Shown here in pieces: positions 23,017-33,200 of a stretch of 64,000 bases of DNA (position 1 is the first letter of the stretch; every line of letters starts with the position of its first letter). The translations under genes were made by a program, and so were the position numbers. The notes under the pieces are model-generated. The model had not been told where the DNA came from. It did no database searches and saw only the letters and a list, made by a program, of their open reading frames with translations. Source of the stretch: Calliphora vicina (lineage: Eukaryota; Arthropoda; Insecta; Diptera; Calliphoridae); assembly GCF_958450345.1 (NCBI RefSeq), contig NC_088783.1, positions 22,571,701 through 22,635,700 on the forward strand, in the 5' to 3' direction.

Positions 23017-26000
23017 GTGGGTATGTCGGTTTTTTTGTAGGGAATATGAGTGATTACAGATTTTCGTCCTTTTGGTCCTAGCGATTCTAGTTTCCGAGAA
23101 AATCGACTTTTACGATTTCACCAAAAATATTTTTTGCTAGGGCATATGAGTGATCACAGATTTTCGTCCTTTTGGTCCTAGCGGCTCTAGTTTTCTAGGA
23201 TTTCACTCAAAATATTGATTTTTGGTAGGAAATATGAGTGATCACAGATGTTCGTCCTTTTGGTCCTAGCGAATCTAGTTTCTAAGACAAATGGACTTTT
23301 AGAACTTACTACTCAAAATACTGATTTTTGGAAGGGAATATGAGTGATCACAGAGTTTCCTGTGACTGATCACAGATTTTCGTCCTTTTGGTCCTAGCGC
23401 CTCTAGTTTCCAAGAAAATGGACTTTTAGAATTTCGCTCAAAAATATTGATTTTTTGGATGGGAATATCGGTTTTTTTGTACGGAATATGAGTGATCACA
23501 GATTTTCGTCCATTTGGTTCTATCGAATCTAGTTTCCATGACAAATGGACTTTTAGAAATTAAAACTCAAAATACTGATTTTTGGAAGGGAATATGAGTG
23601 ATCACAGATTTTCTCCTTTTGGTCCTAGCGCCTCAAGTTTCCGAGAAAATGGATTTTTAGGATTTAACTCAAAAATATCGATTTTTGATAGGAAATATGA
23701 GTGATCACAGATTTTGTTCCTTTTGGTCCTAGTGCCTTTAGTTTCCGAGAAAAATGTACTTTTAGGATTTCACCAAAAATGTTAATCTTTGGTAGGAAAT
23801 ATGAGTGATCACAGATTTTTGTCCTTTTGGTCCTAGCGCCGAGAAAAATGGACTTTTAGGATTTCACTCAAAATATCGATTTTTGGAAGGGAATATGAGT
23901 GATCACAGAATTTCGTACTTTTGGTCCTAGAAGCTCTAGTTTCCGAGAAAAATGGACTTTTAGGATTTCAGTCAAAAATATTGATTTTTGGTAGGGAATA
24001 TGAGTGATCACAGATTTTGTTCCTAGTGCCTTTAGTTTCCGAGAAAAATGAATTTTTAGGATTTCACTCAAAATATCGATTTTTGGAAGGTGATCACAGA
24101 TTCTCGTTCTTTTGGTCCTAGTGCCTTTAGTTTCCGAGAAAAATGGACCTTTTGGATTTCACTCAAAATATCGATTTTTGGTAGGGAATATCGGTTTTTA
24201 GGTAGAGAATATGAGTGATCACATATTTTCGTCCTTTTGTCCTAGCAGCTCTAGTTTCCGAGAAAAATAGACTTTTATGATATCACTCAAAATATCGATT
24301 TTTATTAGGGAATATCGGTTTTTTTGTAGATAATATGAGTGATTACAGATTTTCGTCCTTTTGGTCCTAGCGCCTTTAGTTTCCGAGAAAATCGACTTTT
24401 AGGATTTCACCAAAAATATTGATTTTTGCTAGGGCATATGAGTGATCACAGATGTTTGTCCTTTTGGTCCTAGCGAATCTAGTTTTCCAAGACAAATGGA
24501 CTTTTAGAACTTACTACTCAAAATACTGATTTTTGGAAGGGAATATGAGTGATCACAGATTTTCCTGTGAGTGATCACAGATTTTCGTCCTTTTGGTCCT
24601 AGCGCCTCTAGTTTCCAAGAAAATGGACTTTTAGAATTTCGCTCAAAAATATTGATTTTTTGGATGGGAATATCGGTTTTTTTGTACGGAATATGAGTGA
24701 TCACAGATTTTCGTCCATTTGGTTCTATCGAATCTAGTTTCCATGACAAATGGACTTTTAGAAATTAAAACTCAAAATACTGATTTTTGGAAGGGAATAT
24801 GAGTGATCACAGATTTTCTCCTTTTGGTCCTAGCGCCTCAAGTTTCCGAGAAAATGGATTTTTAGGATTTAACTCAAAAATATCGATTTTTGATAGGAAA
24901 TATGAGTGATCACAGATTTTGTTCCTTTTGGTCCTAGTGCCTTTAGTTTCCGAGAAAAATGTACTTTTAGGATTTCACCAAAAATGTTAATCTTTGGTAG
25001 GAAATATGAGTGATCACAGATTTTTGTCCTTTTGGTCCTAGCGCCGAGAAAAATGGACTTTTAGGATTTCACTCAAAATATCGATTTTTGGAAGGGAATA
25101 TGAGTGATCACAGAATTTCGTACTTTTGGTCCTAGAAGCTCTAGTTTCCGAGAAAAATGGACTTTTAGGATTTCAGTCAAAAATATTGATTTTTGGTAGG
25201 GAATATGAGTGATCACAGATTTTGTTCCTAGTGCCTTTAGTTTCCGAGAAAAATGAATTTTTAGGATTTCACTCAAAATATCGATTTTTGGAAGGTGATC
25301 ACAGATTCTCGTTCTTTTGGTCCTAGTGCCTTTAGTTTCCGAGAAAAATGGACCTTTTGGATTTCACTCAAAATATCGATTTTTGGTAGGGAATATCGGT
25401 TTTTAGGTAGAGAATATGAGTGATCACATATTTTCGTCCTTTTGTCCTAGCAGCTCTAGTTTCCGAGAAAAATAGACTTTTATGATATCACTCAAAATAT
25501 CGATTTTTATTAGGGAATATCGGTTTTTTTGTAGATAATATGAGTGATTACAGATTTTCGTCCTTTTGGTCCTAGCGCCTTTAGTTTCCGAGAAAATCGA
25601 CTTTTAGGATTTCACCAAAAATATTGATTTTTGCTAGGGCATATGAGTGATCACAGATGTTTGTCCTTTTGGTCCTAGCGAATCTAGTTTTCCAAGACAA
25701 ATGGACTTTTAGAACTTACTACTCAAAATACTGATTTTTGGAAGGGAATATGAGTGATCACAGATTTTCCTGTGAGTGATCACAGATTTTCGTCCTTTTG
25801 GTCCTAGCGCCTCTAGTTTCCAAGAAAATGGACTTTTAGAATTTCGCTTAAAAATATTGATTTTTTGGCTGGGAATATCGGTTTTTTTGTACGGAATATG
25901 AATATCGAATATCACAGATTTTCGTCCATTTGGTTCTATCGAATCTAGTTTCCAAGACAAATGGACTTTTAGAAATTAAAACTCAAAATACTGATTTTTG

Positions 26001-26333
26001 GAAGGGAATATGAGTGATCACAGATTTTCTCCTTTTGGTGCTAGCGCCTCTAGTTTCCGAGAAAAATGGACTTTTAGGATTTCACTCAAAAATATTGATT
26101 TTTGGTAGGAAATATGAGTGATCACAGATTTTCGTCCTTTTGGTCCTAGTGCCTCTAGTTTCTGAGAAAAATGGACTTTTAGGATTTCACTCAAAAATAT
26201 TGATTTTTGGTAGGAAATATGAGTGATCACAGATTTTGTTCCTTTTGGTCCCAGTGCCTTTAGTTTCCTAGAAAAATGGACTTTTAGGATTTCACTCAAA
26301 ATACCGATTTTTGGTAGGAAATATGAGTGATCA
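23017..26333. repeat. Satellite array, right segment, with 1,205-bp higher-order repeat
   Basis: About 30 monomers of roughly 100-110 bp. Features at 23299, 23868 and 23881 recur exactly 1,205 bases later (24504, 25073, 25086), and those at 24504 again at 25709. Two complete higher-order units (23299-24503, 24504-25708) look almost identical, followed by a partial third to about 26030 and then divergent monomers. Minus-strand frames reading SVITHIPYQKSIF and KVHFSRKLEALGPKG repeat through the array but are a by-product of the monomer, not genes. Confidence 0.93.
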
Positions 26334-26939
26334 ATTTAATTTTACTTCATTTAAGACATTAAAAATAAACAAAATCAATTTGTGTCAACTAAACATTCTA
26401 TATAATTAATAAATATCGCGTTGTGGAACTATTAAAAATAAAATTATTTTTTTTAAAAGAACGTTAGTTTTGATATTTGCGAAGAAAACATTTTAAAAAG
26501 AAAACTACCGATGTTTAAACCCGGTTTTGATTTAAATGCCATTATTTGACCGGGGATCTTCAACCTTCGTTCCAATTTAGCATACATGTATGTATCCTAT
26601 TTTTATTTTTATATTTCTATTTTTAATTTGCTATTTTTGTAAAGTATTTTGGAAATGTATTTTCATATCTTGTTAAGAAGTGTGGGCCATGGAAGTATTA
26701 TTATATACATATGAAAAATATATTTCAAGTAAAAGCTTTTGTATAGATTTCTTTTTCTGAATAATAAATAATCTCCATAAGATTTAAGGGTTAAAAAATG
26801 CGACGAGATCAGCAAATTTGCCTGATCAGCAAAATTACCTGAATATATAAGAAAACCACGTAATTAGTAACCAACATTATTTACTATGCACAAGTAATTC
26901 TTGTCAAATTCTGTTTTTATACATACTTAGAAACACACA
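26334..26939. other. Non-coding AT-rich DNA right of the satellite
   Basis: No gene, RNA or clear repeat recognised. 26745-26790 (ATCTCCATAAGATTTAAG, GCGACGAGATCAG) recurs at 28035-28095, so this is part of a dispersed repeat. Confidence 0.35.
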
Positions 26940-27345
26940 TAGAGCTATAGAAACACACATACATAGATCAGAAACTCGACTGCCAAAGACCTAACTCAGT
27001 TGTCAAAAACCTAAGTGGTGAGAATGCATTAGGAAAAAATATATCAGCCCAATTATGAACACAAATTCCCCGGAAGTTTTTCCCTTTTCTCATTTTATCT
27101 ATTCAAATTCAATGGGAAAAAATTCCCGGGGAACAAACTCCCGCGGAATTTTTTATTCATAATTGGGCTGTATATGAAAAAAAAACTTTTGAGTAAATTT
27201 TTTCTAGTTTCCGCTCTATGCATAGAGAAAATATACATAGAGTGGAAACTAGAAAAAAACATTCTCAGCACATACATTTTTAACAACTAGTTAGTTAGGT
27301 CTTTGACAGGAGAGTTTCCGATCTATGTGTATTTTTATCTATGAC
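26940..27345. mobile_element. Composite foldback: inverted-repeat element containing a MITE
   Basis: Outer arms: ACATAGATCAGAAACTCG...CCAAAGACCTAACT (about 26963-27000) and its inverse AGTTAGGTCTTTGACAGGAG...GATCTATGT (27288-27330). Inside lie the 27045-27170 MITE and a further palindrome at 27197-27256 (TTCTAGTTTCCGCTCTATG / CATAGAGTGGAAACTAGAA). Confidence 0.6.
27045..27170. mobile_element. MITE, 126 bp (CAGCCCAATTATGAA family)
   Basis: Ends CAGCCCAATTATGAA and TTCATAATTGGGCTG are near-perfect inverse copies, with CCCGGGGAA blocks inside. A related half with the same right end lies at 46545-46652. Flanks are TATAT on both sides. Confidence 0.8.
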
Positions 27346-27444
27346 AACATACATACGTTCTGTTTATTATTTGTTAAAAATATTAAATTTATACATTAGA
27401 ACAAAAGCTCCTCTTAAAAGCCTCCCATACAACAATAATTTATA

Positions 27445-27974
27445 TTGGGTGTATGACTTAAAAATGCGGGATTTACAATAGATTGCGTATCTTCAAAATC
27501 TTTTGCGAGCAGCAGAATTCATCAGAAAGCAGAAAAATTGAGTACCATACGAGTTGAGGCCGAGATACTTCGAAATACGATTTTGCATGTCTGAAATGAT
27601 GCTTGAACGCTATTAAAGATAATAATTTTTGCACCGAATCATTACTTGTGATGAAAAATGGACCCATTACGATAAACCGAAGTGTAAGAAGCCAAATATC
27701 CATGGCGCTACTATTTGTTTTGATCGATGCAGAACGCTCCTCTGGTATACGCTTCTCTTCTGAACAGAGTATCCGAAATTGGCTTGATTCGTTCTTGACC
27801 TCAAAAGATGAGCAGTTCTTTCTTTTGGCGCGGAATTCGTATGTTGCCAGAAAGATGGGAAGAGGTCATTACTAACAATGGGCAATACATTGAATAAATT
27901 TATATTGTACTAATGTTTGAAAATAAAAACAAACACATTTTAAAAAATCCCGCATTCTTAGGTCATACACCCAA
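27445..27974 (+). mobile_element. Internally deleted mariner, 530 bp, both TIRs and TA duplication present
   Basis: Inverted ends TTGGGTGTATGACTTAAAAA / TAGGTCATACACCCAA flanked by TA at 27443-27444 and 27975-27976. The interior keeps the middle (HRIITCDEKW, from the first catalytic Asp region) and the end of a mariner transposase (QSIRNWLDSFLTSKDEQF) but lacks the 5' third and the segment with the second and third catalytic Asp. Non-autonomous. Confidence 0.85.
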
Positions 27975-27976
27975 TA

Positions 27977-29258
27977 TTGTAAGTTTTATTCAAATAAAAG
28001 CTTTTGTAGAGATTTTCTTTTCTGACAAAACAGAACTGAAACAATCTCCATGAGATTTACATACACTGAGTTAAAACAAATGCGACGAGATCAGAAAATG
28101 CAAATTATTTAGCAGTTTTGACATTTTTGCTTTGTTTAGAAGTTTACAAAGCTTTGCACACATACATACATATGATATAGAAACTGTCAAAACGAAATAT
28201 TACATAGACAGGCAGACATACAGAGGAGATCGGAGGCTAAAACAGTTTGATTTTAAACTCGTATTTTAAAGTAGACCATAAATATTAAAATAATACTAAG
28301 CGCATTTTTTAAATATGAAAAAATTTTTAAAATATATTTTTTTATAGTGCGACTAATAATTGTATTTGTTTAGTGTTTTATTTATTACGCGGGCGTAAAC
28401 AAGTGAAAGAGAGAGAAGAAATGAATTAAAAGCATAATAAAATGAAAAGAATAAACCGTTAGTTTTTGTTGGTTCAAGTGTCATATTGAAATTTTATAAA
28501 TATCAACGAGTGAAAAAGCAGTAAAAAAACTTGGTTCATTTTTATTTAAATACACACTTACTTGGTTATGACCCCGTGCTACCCCGGATGGATGATAAAA
28601 GTGGTTTTAAGAGGAGAAGTGACGTTTGTACACGTATGTAAATGCCTTCAATCCAAAATCAATAATTGCTTAATTTACAATTCAAAATTGTCTTGTAAAG
28701 CAAATAAATACAACAATACATAAATAATAATACACATCTTCTCCTCTACGTTTGCCAACCATAAAATCACATTGTCAGATTTCACTTGTGCAACAAATTC
28801 AGCAAAAACGACCAGCTGCCAATTGATTTTATGCGAATGTAAATCTAAATGCGAATGACCACCACCAACCATCATCATCACCACCATCACTTTTTCGTAA
28901 AAAAAATCAGTTGAGAATTACCAAATAAATATACAAAAAAAGCAACATCATGTACTTGTAAAATTTAATTTTTGGACAAAAAACAAAACAAAATAAAATA
29001 AAAAAAAGCAAAAGTGAAATGAAAATCATATTTAATTTTTAACAAATCAAAAAACAAACCATTTTCCTATGAAACCAACCAAAAATAGCAACAATCGCAC
29101 TCTCTACTCCTTCAACCAGCAAAGATAACAACAATAACAACAATTTGAGTGAGATCTTCTTGTTTAAAACATTATCGTGCTGCGGCAGATCAACTGTATG
29201 ATTTTTAGTGAAATAGTTTGTGGTAGCACCACAATCACAATCACCATCCAACAACACC
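27977..29258. other. Non-coding DNA, possible 5' UTR/promoter of the gene starting at 29259
   Basis: AT-rich with CA/CCA-rich stretches (CACCACCAACCATCATCATC near 28858) and AAC/AAA runs just before 29259, typical of fly 5' UTRs. No transcription start can be fixed. Confidence 0.3.
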
Positions 29259-29337
29259 ATGGCTTCCTACAATGAACTACAATTTGATTGGAATATTTTA
29301 TTTCAGCAACAAGACTACGATCAATGGTCGAAAACAG
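29259..29337 (+). CDS. Candidate first coding exon of an unrecognised gene
   Basis: ATG in good context (CAACACCATGG) opens 26 codons, MASYNELQFDWNILFQQQDY then DQWSKT, ending at a donor CAG|GTTAGA, with one base left over (phase 1). Composition and codon use are clearly coding-like in contrast to the surrounding repeats, and the upstream AAC-rich DNA fits a 5' UTR. I do not recognise the protein. Coding candidates on the same strand appear next at 61529 and 61746, but that acceptor needs two leftover bases, so at least one further exon would have to lie between. Confidence 0.45.
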
Positions 29338-30056
29338 GTTAGAATTGTAGAAATTAATTATAAACAATCAAACAAAACACTTTTTCTATGCATATTTTAG
29401 TTTATTTCATTGTACTTCAGTTGTTAAATCATACATTTTTATTATTCACCCTTCATTATGGGGTGCTATGTTACTGACTTTGTTACACTGTATGAGACAT
29501 TTATAATGTCATACAAAGACGGGACCAATGTGCACATTTCAGAAAAGTTTAGCATGTAAATGGACGATCTATAAGACTTTCAAACAAATTTAAAAATTCT
29601 ACATAAGTGCTTTTGTTGTCGCAACCATGATAAGAACTTCTATTTGAGATTAAAATCTTTTGCATTTTATTTTTCATTACAAGTCTTGAATCAAAATTTC
29701 TTTTGGACTTTTACTTAACTTTTTTATATGATGAAGGGTATAAACAATTCTGTTTAGTCGAATATGACAAATGCGATCTGTTTAAGTGTTGAATTGTTTT
29801 ATTTTATTTATTGTCGTATTTGGTACTTGTTCCATGATATGCCCCTACATCAGTTTCGCAAATGTTGTGCACTGTAATTTGTTTGAAATATTATTTTGAA
29901 GTCAAACCTAATTAAATTATTTTATATTTTTTTTAATTTTTGAAACAGTTTTTTTTTTTTAAATTTATTAATGAAAAAAATTGTATAACAAAAAAATTTT
30001 TTTGATGAAAAAAAAAATTGGGGCAAAAAATATTTTTCCGATTTTGACTCATTGGA
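29338..30056. other. Non-coding, probable intron
   Basis: AT-rich, no coding frame and no recognised repeat until about 30057. Confidence 0.35.
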
Positions 30057-30375
30057 GGTCCAACTTACATATATACGCCGTGGCAAAGGTCATTGTAATA
30101 TCTATTATTGGATATCCATATTGCCTATATTAATGACTTGGTAATTCAGATATATGTAGATTAAAAATCGAGGTTGTCCTGGTTTGTTCCTTATCAACAA
30201 ACCATTTGTGGGCAGATTATCTCGATTTTTTTTTTTTTTTTTTTTGGGGTCTACGGAAAGTTGATTTCAACATACAGACGGACATGGCTATATCGACACC
30301 GCTATCTATAACGATCCAGAATATATACACTTTGTACAAATTACAAACTTACATATACCTTTGCCACTCATTGTG
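30057..30375. repeat. Interspersed repeat with CATACAGACGGACATGGC module
   Basis: The text ACATACAGACGGACATGGCT ... TATCGACACCGCTATC and GGGTATAAAAAG resembles dispersed repeats widespread in fly genomes; the inverse of the module is at 7083-7130. Contains a 22-base poly-T near 30223. Confidence 0.55.
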
Positions 30376-31049
30376 AAGGGTATAAAAAGAAAAATTTAAA
30401 ATAAATTTTGATTTATTTAAACCCTACAAATGGTTGACCGCGCCTTATATATAATTGTAAAAATTTGCTGCTGTGCTGCCAACTTATTAAATTAATACAC
30501 TTTGTTAACACACTTCTTCCATACGGTAACTTTAATTTTCCGAACAATTTGTTTTAAATGGGTGAATCGTGTTTCAGAAAACTCTCAGTAAAAACTGCTT
30601 TTCTCGCAGAAAAATAGATATTCTCCGAACAAAAAATGTTTCAGAAACAAATGGGTGAATCCATCTTGATAAACTCACTCACGACTGCAACCTCTGCCAC
30701 TATTTATAACACTGCCATCTGCACTCTAGATTGTTCTTTAACTGTCAAAATTCGAATATTCTAGATCTTACTAATACATACGCCATCTGTGGTGTACTTT
30801 CTACAATGTTCTTTAACTGAATATTCGAATTCGAATTCAGCGTTGCCAACTTACGATCAAATCAACTGAAAGCTTTTATTTAACAATGCCCACAGATATG
30901 TTACAGTTTGCTATTACAGCACTGTTATTTGAAAGCATTATGCTACTTTTAAATCAGCCCTTAAAATCGTTATATTTGAATTCAAGTACAATTTCGTAAC
31001 AATATAATATAATGTTTGGCATTTAACATATTGCAAACAATTTTCTACA

Positions 31050-31325
31050 TACGAGGGCATGTCAAAAGGTCCTTTACTTTTTTAATTTCCCGCCTCTTAA
31101 CTGAAAGACAAACACTGCACCTATCAATAGGCAGCTGTCATTGGACTCCTGTCAAAATTTTAACAAGCTGCGTTATTTATTTTATGTTTGAAACGCGTTT
31201 TACCGCGTGATTTGAGGAGAAAATGGAATGTGGTTTACAGAATTTCGTTATGGCCGTACCTCAACTGGACACCCAGTTGAGGTCTCTGCACCCGAAACAA
31301 TTGAACAAAAATTCAAAACATAATT
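31050..31325 (+). pseudogene. mariner remnant, TACGAGGG-end type, 5' part only
   Basis: Starts at TA followed by CGAGGGCATGTCAAAAGGTCC, similar to the end at 59238 (inverse). After a non-coding leader comes FRYGRTSTGHPVEVSAPETI, a recognisable N-terminal mariner transposase piece. The rest is gone. Confidence 0.65.
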
Positions 31326-31658
31326 TCTTCTATAGACAAGGGAAATTTTCATTACATTTCTTTTTCAAAATTCCGCCACTGTGCGGTGTCGGGTTTTAAT
31401 GGTTACCCTTGGCAGAATTTTGCTATTTTAAATCAACAAAGTCAGCAACACAAGTTATTTTCCGTTACCGATATTCTATAAATAATTTGAATTATAACAA
31501 GTAAGCGTTTTATTTTCGGCTGTTCCCAATCTTGTATTTATACCATCAATATGCAACAATGAAATATTTTTCTGATATAAGGTTTATATGGGGGTACCGC
31601 CAATTATGGACCGATCCTCACAAAAGTTTGTAGAAAGATTTAGGTTCATATAAATCTT

Positions 31659-31720
31659 GTTTATGTCCAATTTCATCACGATTTTATAATAATAAAATCG
31701 TGATGAAATTGGACATAAAC
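31659..31720. repeat. Perfect inverted repeat, 29-bp arms, 4-bp loop
   Basis: Arms 31659-31687 and 31692-31720 are exact complements (GTTTATGTCCAATTTCATCA... and its inverse) around AATA. The sister copy at 38960-39005 has only one arm, so the second arm arose by local inverted duplication. Confidence 0.9.
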
Positions 31721-31838
31721 AATTATGAATGTTCAAGTTATTTTTTGAGGGGGACCTTGTATGGGGACTAAGGGCAAATATTGCCCAAATTTCGCCATAC
31801 TTTGCAAAATTTATCAGCATAGCCGCATAATCAACATA

Positions 31839-32067
31839 CACACAGCCTCAAAAGTGAGTAAACACCAGCGAATTTTTTGATTTTTTTAAGATCATGAAAA
31901 TCATTATAGTTCGACTTGAATCTTTTTTTTTACAATAGAATCTATTATTCAACCCATTATCCAACAAACCGAAACTTTTAAATTTTAATCGATAGATAAA
32001 TTTTAGGATTTCCATTATCTCAAAAAAATCATAATTTTTGGTGTATACTCACTTTTGAGGCTCACTG
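31839..32067. mobile_element. Tc1-type MITE, 229 bp, with proven TA insertion site
   Basis: Ends CACACAGCCTCAAAAGTGAG and the inverse of CAGTGAGCCTCAAAAGTGAG, TA on each side. The related repeat copy at 39152-39170 reads GCATAATCAACGTATTTATG without the insert, which is the empty site. A solo end of the same family is at 41711-41734. Confidence 0.9.
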
Positions 32068-32247
32068 TATTTATGATATTGCCCGTTTTCAATAGTAAAC
32101 AAACCTTATCAATAGAGAGTATTTTGAAAGAGAGAAGAGTGGGAAATTTCACAAATAATCGTTTGGGGTCTATCGTGTTTTCAACAGACAGACGGGCGGG
32201 CATAGCTTGATTTTCTTAGAATGTTATGAGGACCCATAATATATATA

Positions 32248-32485
32248 AAGGGTGTATCAGTAAAAATGAGATTGTTTAGATTTTTTTATTGGATTGTAAA
32301 GAAGACAAGTATGGAATAAAATATCCGTCAAATGATCCTCACGGCACAGATGAAATTTCTCAATTCGTGAAATTATAAGTTGTTGAGAATGATGCCGAAT
32401 TGATGTTTTCGGGTTTATGGCAACACTCGTTTACAGCAGCCATATTTTCAAGACATCGTGCGGTAAGACACTCTTGTTGTGTTAC
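32248..32485 (-). mobile_element. Deletion derivative of a Tc1/mariner-type element (same family as 52111-52930)
   Basis: Begins AAGGGTGTATCAGTAAAAAT at a TA, then shares TTTTTTATTGGATTGTAAAG, GGAATAAAATATCCGT and GTTTTCGGGTTTATGGCAAC with the longer copy at 52111-52930, which has about 500 bases more in the middle. Confidence 0.7.
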
Positions 32486-32487
32486 AA

Positions 32488-33200
32488 ACAAGGTTGCCAA
32501 CTCTTCAGCTCTAAAAATGGCTAGATTTTGAATTAAAAATGGCTAGAAATGGCTAAAACCCAAAAATAACTGTATACAAATTCATAAATATTACATTTCT
32601 TGCCTCCATTACAACGAAGTCTGGATATGTATTAACTAATAGCTATACTGACAGTTTTCAAAAATAATTTTTACCGACTTCGTGTTAATGGGGTTTAGCA
32701 GATTAACCCCCATTTTCTCAATCTCCGGTTATCGTTTTTCGTAACGATATACTACCAATTAATAGAATTTTTGTATGAGAACTGTCAGTCTGTCGTCACG
32801 ATAAAAAATAACCAGAGATTGAGAAAATGGGGATAAATATTGTAATATCAATAATTTTTTATTCCTTTTTGATAAATTAAACAAATTTCTGGGCACTTAC
32901 ATTCAAAATTGGATCCATTGAGGAAATGCAAAATTGATTTTTGAATATGCCTGATGTGTTTGCTTTGGAAACAATTTCGAAGCCTGTTTTCAAAAAAAAC
33001 CAATAATATTCTCATCAAATTTTTATAATTTTCATTTCATTTCCAAAAATGTTCAAGAAAAGTATAAAATAAAAAAGGGTAAGACAAAATAAAATGGCTA
33101 GATCTTCCCGCTAGATTAAATCTAGCCATTTTTTTATGGCTAAATGAAAATAAAATCGCTAGATCTAGCCGGAAAATGGCTAAATTTCAATAATTACATT
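32488..33200. mobile_element. Probable non-autonomous hAT-like element with GGCTAGA subterminal repeats
   Basis: Starts AAGGTTGCCAACTCTTC; AAAAATGGCTAGA and its inverse TCTAGCCATTT recur six or more times in both end regions, as hAT subterminal transposase-binding repeats do. No coding sequence. A MITE lies inside (32708-32832). The right end is not certain. Confidence 0.45.
32708..32832. mobile_element. MITE, 125 bp (CCCCATTTTCTCAATCTC ends)
   Basis: Ends CCCCATTTTCTCAATCTC and its inverse GAGATTGAGAAAATGGGG continue as GGTTAT/ATAACC, giving arms over 25 bp. No coding content. Confidence 0.75.

Larger units (their letters stand above)
31497..32247 (-). repeat. Repeat family A copy, interrupted by a MITE and carrying a new foldback
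   Basis: Aligns with 38807-39320 over most of its length (GATCCTCACAAAAGTTTGTAG, AAGATTTAGGTTCATATAA, GGGGGACCTTGTATGGGGAC, GCCGCATAATCAAC, CTTATCAATAGAGAGTATTT). Differences: a TA-flanked MITE at 31839-32067 and a 62-base perfect foldback at 31659-31720. Confidence 0.8.

Noticed and set aside
23299..26299. Regularly spaced minus-strand ORFs in the satellite, CRISPR-like at first sight
   Set aside because: They are products of a tandem monomer of about 105 bp without spacer structure, in a eukaryotic genome.
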